Below, in pieces: positions 58,711-64,000 of a stretch of DNA of 64,000 nt. This DNA comes from Monosporascus cannonballus (Eukaryota; Ascomycota; Sordariomycetes; Xylariales): positions 124,001-188,000 of the forward strand of contig QJNS01000110.1 in assembly GCA_004154925.1 (NCBI GenBank), written 5' to 3'. The first letter of the stretch is position 1. Each line of letters opens with the position of its first letter. The position numbers were made by a program, and so were the translations under genes. The notes under the pieces are model-generated. The model did not search any database. It had not been told where the DNA came from and was given only the letters and a program-made list of their open reading frames with translations.

Positions 58711-61700
58711 TCAAATTCTTCAATTTTGTATATTTTAACAAATTATAATTTTATATTTTAAATTTTTATTCTCGGACTTTACTATAATCATAAATATTCT
58801 TAAAATAATAATAAATATTTTATACTTAATTTTCAATACTTTCTTTAAAAGATTAGTTATATATTTAAAGAATGTGTTTTATTATTTTCTAAACCTTTTA
58901 ATAAATACTAGAAAAATCCAAATTCGTTATTTTTTATATATCATCACTTTCGTTCCGTAATACCTTTATTCGTAATACAATATATAAAATGTTCATAATT
59001 TGTTTAAATGTTAAATTAAAAATATCCTTTGAAGGAATTCTTATATTTTCGAAAGTATATCATAATAACTCTGAACATCGTAATTAAAATATTATAATTA
59101 AATTTGTCTTCTATTATTTATTTAAAAACGTAATAAACTATAATACATTTTATTAATTTCATTATTAGAAAATTTTATTTAATATATAATCCAAAGTATC
59201 CGTCTTATTTTACTAAATTTTCTTAAATCGCTTTAAATTAACAGTAAGTCGTTAATAAATATAGTTTTAAATTTTTGGTTATACTTTTGATATATATACT
59301 ATATATTTAAAAATAAATTTTAAAATTATTAAAAATGAAAGATGTTCATTAAAATCCCTAGTATATTTTCTATAATAATGAACAAATTCAAAGGATATTA
59401 TTCGTTTCTGATTACACCTAAAGTTTTTTATTTTATAATAACAGGTTAAAATAGTAATATATTTTAAATTTGTTATTCATTATTTATACAAGTCATTTTC
59501 TTTAGGTTAATTTATAACTTAATGCCATATAAAATTTAAAAAATCTTATACACTTATTGTATACAAATTTGTTTCGGTTTCCAATATATTAAAATATTAG
59601 CCAAAAAATATACGATTAAAATATCAAAAGGCTTTCATTATAGATAATAATTATTTATTAAAAAGGTATTAATATATTCGTAAACGTTAATGACATAATT
59701 TGATATTCAAATGATATATATTTTATTTTAAGTATTATTCTGTATTTATTCTCTTGTATGTTAAATATGATTTAATTTGTTTTTAAAATTAAGTATTATA
59801 CATTAAACAATTTGATAAAATGAGTTTATATCTTAATAACTTAAAACAATAATGATTGAATGTTAAGGATAATTGATTATAAATCGTAATATCTTATCGT
59901 TTCAGATATAAAGAATATAAAATACCTTATAAATCTATTTGAAAGTTCTATATTATATTTTTAGAATTAAATTTCTAAATATGTTTTAAAAATGTATATT
60001 TTATTTCAGGTAACATTTTTAATTAAATAAAACTTCGTAAATAAACCTTTGTAGTATTTATTTTGTAATTCTCTTTATTATGTTTTAATAATTTCGTATA
60101 GTATTCTTTTTTCAAATTTGTTTTATATTAGTAATATTACAATAAAATATTAATTAAATTTGTGAATTCTATAATGTGTTATTTTAAATGGTTATTTAAT
60201 TTTTTAAATTTTATTTGTATAATAATAATAATGTAGTGTATTTCGCGTAAATATTAAAAAGTTTTATTTTTATATTTAAGATAATTAAATGTTTATCATA
60301 TTTTTATATTTATATTCCTAGTTAGTTTTAATCGAATATTAAAATCTTAAGTATATTTTCTATATTAACAAAATATAAAACGAACTTTATTTAGTGATTT
60401 TTTCAATTAATTGAAGCTGTATACTAATATATCTAAAAGAATTCTAAAATTGTATTATAATTCTTAAAGAAAACTATACCGAAAATTTTAATTTAATATT
60501 ATGCTTAAATAAATGTTTTAAAATAATTAATTAAGCGGTTAATTTTTAATATATTATAAGAGAAACTTTAAATTCCGGAACTTGATATTATATAAAGATT
60601 TAATTTTTATTTCCATAATAATAAAATTATAAGCAGTTCTTATTGTTATATTTAAAGCTCTTTTGGTCAATTCTTTGTAAATTCCTTAGGTTTTATTATT
60701 TTGTAGCTTTTTGATAAATATTTCTGTTTGTCTTTTTTTCGAATTTATTTACTTTTATTTGTATTTCCGTCTAAAACACATTAAAGTATTGCCTTTATTA
60801 TTTTTATCGCTCTATTTAACTATTAAATTCAATTAGTTATGTTTACCTTTATTATATTATTCATTCAATACTTAACTTGCTTAGTAATACGTAATATTCT
60901 ATTATATCGTAATATTATTATCTTTTTCACCTTTTTTAAATAAATGTATTGATTTTAATCTTAATATTTTCTTTTCTACTAGGATTCATAATAAATATTA
61001 ATTAAATATAAAAACCTGTAATAACTGTTAATAGTATGTCTTTAAGATACGTTGAATTAAGGCTTTATACATTATTAATTCCTTTATCAGCTTTATAAAG
61101 TTGATTTTTTATAAATATTATTTTAAACGATAAGAATTGGAAAATATTAATATTATCATTCATTTCATTTGTTATTTCCTATTTAATTCAAGAGATCGAA
61201 TTCCTTCTTTATATAGACGTATAATGTGTCGATAAATATATTTTCTTTATTTGGTATTTATTAGATATTTTTGTTATTTATAATTCATAACGTGTTTTTT
61301 GCTGTATTAGATAAAAGATTTAGGATAAATAATTTCAATTTAGTTTTAATATCTCTTTAATTATTTTTTCATCCACATTATTAGTTGTCTACCGCCTCTT
61401 AAGTTAAACTTTTAATATTTTATATCTCGTGTTAGATCCCTTTTTATAATGCGTTTTATTAGCATTAAAATCGAATTATTTTGATAATTTATTAATTTTT
61501 ATCAACTAATATTTTATTGAAATTACTTCATCGTAATTTTCAAGTAATAGATTAATTGGTTTATTATTAAGGCTTTTTAAATTTACTTTAACAATATACT
61601 GTCTTGCTATAATTATAATACTGTATTTAATTTTACTTTTGCATTAAATCGTCCAGAATTTCATAAATCGTAATACGGTCCTACAAGAAGTAAAAAAACG

Positions 61701-62484
61701 TATTTCGTTTCTTTTTTTAGTTATATTTAGCATAGTTAAATTGTAAAATATATTATTAGCATTTTTTATATTTTTAAAATTATCGGTTCTCGGTTTCAAT
61801 TTCTTTAATAATATATATTTAATATAATTTATCATTTTATCTAATAATTTTCATAGTTTACTTTATTTCTGTACTTCTTCTAACATGTATTAATAAATAT
61901 GCCGGTTTCATTATTTCCATATCCGGCTTTAGTAATACAACTTTTAAAAATAATTATGTATTTAAAAACTTCTTTTTTTATAATTTAAAAATTAATTGTA
62001 TTGTACATCGCTTTTTATCCGAGTTATCGAAAATATTGTGTGACTTATTTATAAAATTTGTATATAAGTAAAAATTTCGATAATAAATTTTTCTTTATCC
62101 TAGTTTCCTTTTTTAAAGACGTTCTTATAACTAATTCGAATTAATTAACCTTATTTTAGATTAATTATATTCCAATAAGCACAACTAAATTTCTTTAATG
62201 CGGTAAAACAAAGAATAGAAGGTAGATGCGTATTTAATTAACAAAGAGTTCGAAAATTCGGTTTTTTATTATACGGCTCCGGTTTTCTGAGTTTTATTAT
62301 AGCAAAAGAAGTTAATATAAATAAAATAACCCTAATTTAATCGAAAAGTTATTAAATCTTAATTTCGAATTTCCAAATCCGGGCCTAAAGGTGTTAAAAA
62401 AGGTTTTTAAGTATTAATCGATATCTCGGCAATAGTAAATATTACTTAAATTTTTATGATATTATCAAATAAAAGCTTATAACG
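57501..62484 (-). pseudogene. gag-pol region of element J, mostly unreadable
   Basis: The chromodomain remnant lies near 57530-57620 on the minus strand (L-S-E-F-R-K-Y). Further right, AT-rich sequence follows the collinear order of B and G (RT around 59600-60500, gag around 61500-62300) by nucleotide resemblance only. A (TA)n tract is at 58674-58710. Confidence 0.5.
58674..58710. repeat. TA microsatellite
   Basis: A nearly pure run of TA dinucleotides inside element J. Confidence 0.9.
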
Positions 62485-62994
62485 TGTAACAATTAAATGC
62501 TTAATTAATTATTAACTTTAAGTTATACGGATTGATATTAATAAGAATAATATAATACTTGACATAATAAATAAAATAATTAATTATATTTCGTAATATT
62601 AAACATATTTTAAATAACGAAATATTATGATAAATTAACATTATTTAGTTTTAAAAATACACCTATTTATATATTATTATTTTTTATTATTTATGGTACA
62701 AATTATTTCTTGTAATAACTTCTGTGTATATGGCTCAGCCTGGAAAATATAGCCTGAACCAAAATATATCTTGTGTATTATTATTTTTAAGATTTCTATC
62801 GAGCTACGTTTTAATAGTTTTACGATAAATTTGGTCGAACCAGACTTTAATGGCTTTACGATAAATCCTGTCCAGCTAGACTCTGATAGTTTAACAATAG
62901 ATCCTGTCGAGCCATTACGTGACTAGTTCTACTTCTTCTCTGAAAATTCTTATTGCGACTCTTTCTGCGGGCCGTATCTTAGTATATCGTAATA
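62485..62994 (-). repeat. 5' LTR of element J
   Basis: 510 bp. Contains three 36-bp tandem units at 62800-62835, 62836-62871 and 62872-62907 plus a partial fourth, and ends atcgtaata. Confidence 0.8.
62800..62919. repeat. 36-bp tandem repeat in the LTR of J
   Basis: Units begin cgagct/cgaacc/ccagct and end gataaatcctgt or similar. Three full copies here, about two in the other LTR. Confidence 0.8.
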
Positions 62995-63245
62995 TATTAT
63001 ATATTAAACATCTTTCTTTCAATATATAATTATTTAACTCCAAAGTTTATATAAATTAAAATTGGACAGGTTTATGACACCTTAACATTTATCTAAAATA
63101 ATATACATTATTTTAATCTTAAATACTAACTATTTAATAAATAGCAAAGATTAACACTTTTATGAATGATATAAACCCATATATACAATATATTACAATG
63201 TTTAATTATATTAAAATTCAAAATAATAAGTATTCTAAAGTTTTC

Positions 63246-63644
63246 TGTGACGGCTTGGCGGTTTAACCAACTATTAAACCTTAAGTCGACGGGTTTATGT
63301 TAACAGGAGTATCGTGGGAATCTGAACAATAAATACAATAATCGTATTACGTTTCTTAATATCAAGGGTGCAAAAGCGTATTGCAAACGATTAATATTAA
63401 TAAGTGTTATAAGCTGAAACTATCTAAACTATAGAAATAATAAGCGTATATATCCTAATTTTTTTATTACTGCTTATCTTTGCTTAGTAAAACCTTGCTA
63501 AACGATTGCTTAATGCTATTTAGTCGTACTTAGTTAAACTTAGTTAAGACCCGTTAAGTACCGATTACGTGATCCTGAACTAGCGTAAATTTTGTAATCT
63601 TAGCTAAACCGTTTTTGCAAGCCTAGCTGGCTTAGGTTATAACA
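63246..63644 (-). repeat. 3' LTR of element K
   Basis: The outer (left) end tgtgacggcttggcggtttaa is unmutated, as in B. It contains iterated cttagttaaacttagttaag motifs near 63528. Confidence 0.9.
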
Positions 63645-63715
63645 TAATCTCCTTTTTTCCCAAATCTTGTTCTTAAGATTTTTCTTTTCCTTTTGGTAAG
63701 CCTTTTCCTCTTAAA

Positions 63716-64000
63716 ATGTCGGCCCGCGTTATTAAAAATTGTCGGCAGGTTTTTTCGTCTATTACGTAACGTTAAAATCTGCTATTTATCTTTGACGATT
63801 TTAATTTTGAAATTATGCCGTATTTCTCATGCTTTTCCAAAGGCTGGGAATGTAAAATAATAAAAAACGTTTTCAAATATAAGGCGTATGTTAAACGTAA
63901 TTATTTTTGTGATAATAACGGTATTCCCTTATTTTCTTTAGAAAACATTCGTACCGAAAATTAACGTTTAAAACGCGAAAAGGTATTTGCGGAAAAGCGT
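63716..64000 (+). pseudogene. Antisense ORF of element K, best-preserved N-terminus
   Basis: ATG at 63716 opens a frame of 95 codons to the window edge with only three stops, all TAA where CAA (Gln) fits. It reads M-S-A-R-V-I-K-N-C-R-Q, then L-L-F-I-F-D-D-F-N-F-E-I-M-P-Y-F, C-K-I-I-K-N-V-F-K-Y-K-A-Y-V-K-R, F-C-D-N-N-G-I-P-L-F-S and E-N-I-R-T-E-N. Restoring Tyr and Phe positions to Cys or Ser in thought gives a pattern of spaced cysteines like a small zinc-binding domain, but that is inference. It is antisense to pol of K. The C-terminal half lies outside the window. Confidence 0.7.

Larger units (their letters stand above)
56462..62994 (-). mobile_element. Element J: chromovirus-like element nested in I
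   Basis: The LTRs at 56462-56905 and 62485-62994 are in reverse orientation. The target duplication is TATTA (56457-56461 and 62995-62999). LTR length differs (444 and 510 bp), partly because of a 36-bp tandem repeat with different copy number. The internal region has the usual order on the minus strand but is the most AT-converted of the complete elements. Confidence 0.85.
55489..63245 (-). mobile_element. Element I: degraded chromovirus remnant, interrupted by J
   Basis: A reversed 3' LTR (55489-55839) is followed by the antisense-ORF region (to 56461). Element J interrupts it at TATTA, and 62995-63245 is the continuation. Pol is absent from the window, since K begins at 63246. Very eroded. 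Confidence 0.65.
63246..64000 (-). mobile_element. Element K: chromovirus of the B type, runs off the window
   Basis: A reversed 3' LTR (63246-63644, 399 bp; ends ggttataaca) is followed by a polypurine tract (aaaaaaggagattat on the minus strand) and the antisense frame. The expected left target duplication would be TTTTC (63241-63245); the other side is outside the window. Confidence 0.85.

Noticed and set aside
1..64000. Centromere interpretation
   Set aside because: AT-rich nested chromoviruses with RIP suit a centromere, but equally suit AT-rich islands and subtelomeres. Nothing in the sequence decides it.
1..64000. CRISPR arrays, bacterial operons, rRNA
   Set aside because: No spaced identical repeats, ribosome binding sites or rRNA cores; the eukaryotic intron and LTR elements exclude a prokaryotic origin.

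Overview
The window looks like a gene-poor, AT-rich block of a filamentous ascomycete genome, built almost entirely of nested transposable elements wrecked by repeat-induced point mutation (RIP). The evidence is direct. Ty3/Gypsy LTR elements can be read by eye on both strands (gag zinc knuckle, protease, reverse transcriptase, integrase, chromodomain). Their Trp and Gln codons have become TAG/TAA, Cys and His have become Tyr, and the dinucleotides CA and TG are scarce while CG is still common, which is the CpA-to-TpA pattern of fungal RIP. No species can be named from the sequence.

Layout. 1-436: the 3' end of an LTR and unassigned sequence. 437-23204: a piggyBac-like DNA transposon (40-bp terminal inverted repeats, net length about 2.1 kb) cut into four pieces by three complete LTR elements: A (1232-8509, +), B (8781-15510, -) and C (15847-22484, +), each with an exact 5-bp target duplication. 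23205-26160: a GC-normal island without RIP, holding a probable minus-strand host gene with a 68-nt intron or its remnant. 26161-27565: mixed sequence with two short inverted-repeat elements. 27566-41416: a solo LTR (F) split at base 14 by element D (27580-41007), which is itself split by element E (32618-39307); every level has its own target duplication. 41417-43977: small non-autonomous elements. 43978-64000: older and more eroded elements G (-), H (+), I (-), J (-, 56462-62994, inserted in I) and K (-, running off the window).

How the parts relate. B to K share a chromovirus-type internal region and related LTR ends, while A has an unrelated LTR. The most unusual shared trait is an extra open frame at the 3' end of the elements, read antisense to gag-pol: it starts just inside the 3' LTR and runs toward the chromodomain. 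It has a Cys-rich N-terminal half, a charged probable coiled coil and, in several copies, a WPDIP-like tail. It is legible, whole or in part, in A, B, C, D, E, G, I, J and K, although A belongs to another LTR family. I do not recognise a characterised protein for it; it is my main candidate for something undescribed.

Nothing in the LTR elements appears functional: every coding frame is interrupted. The only plausible expressed gene is in the GC-normal island.
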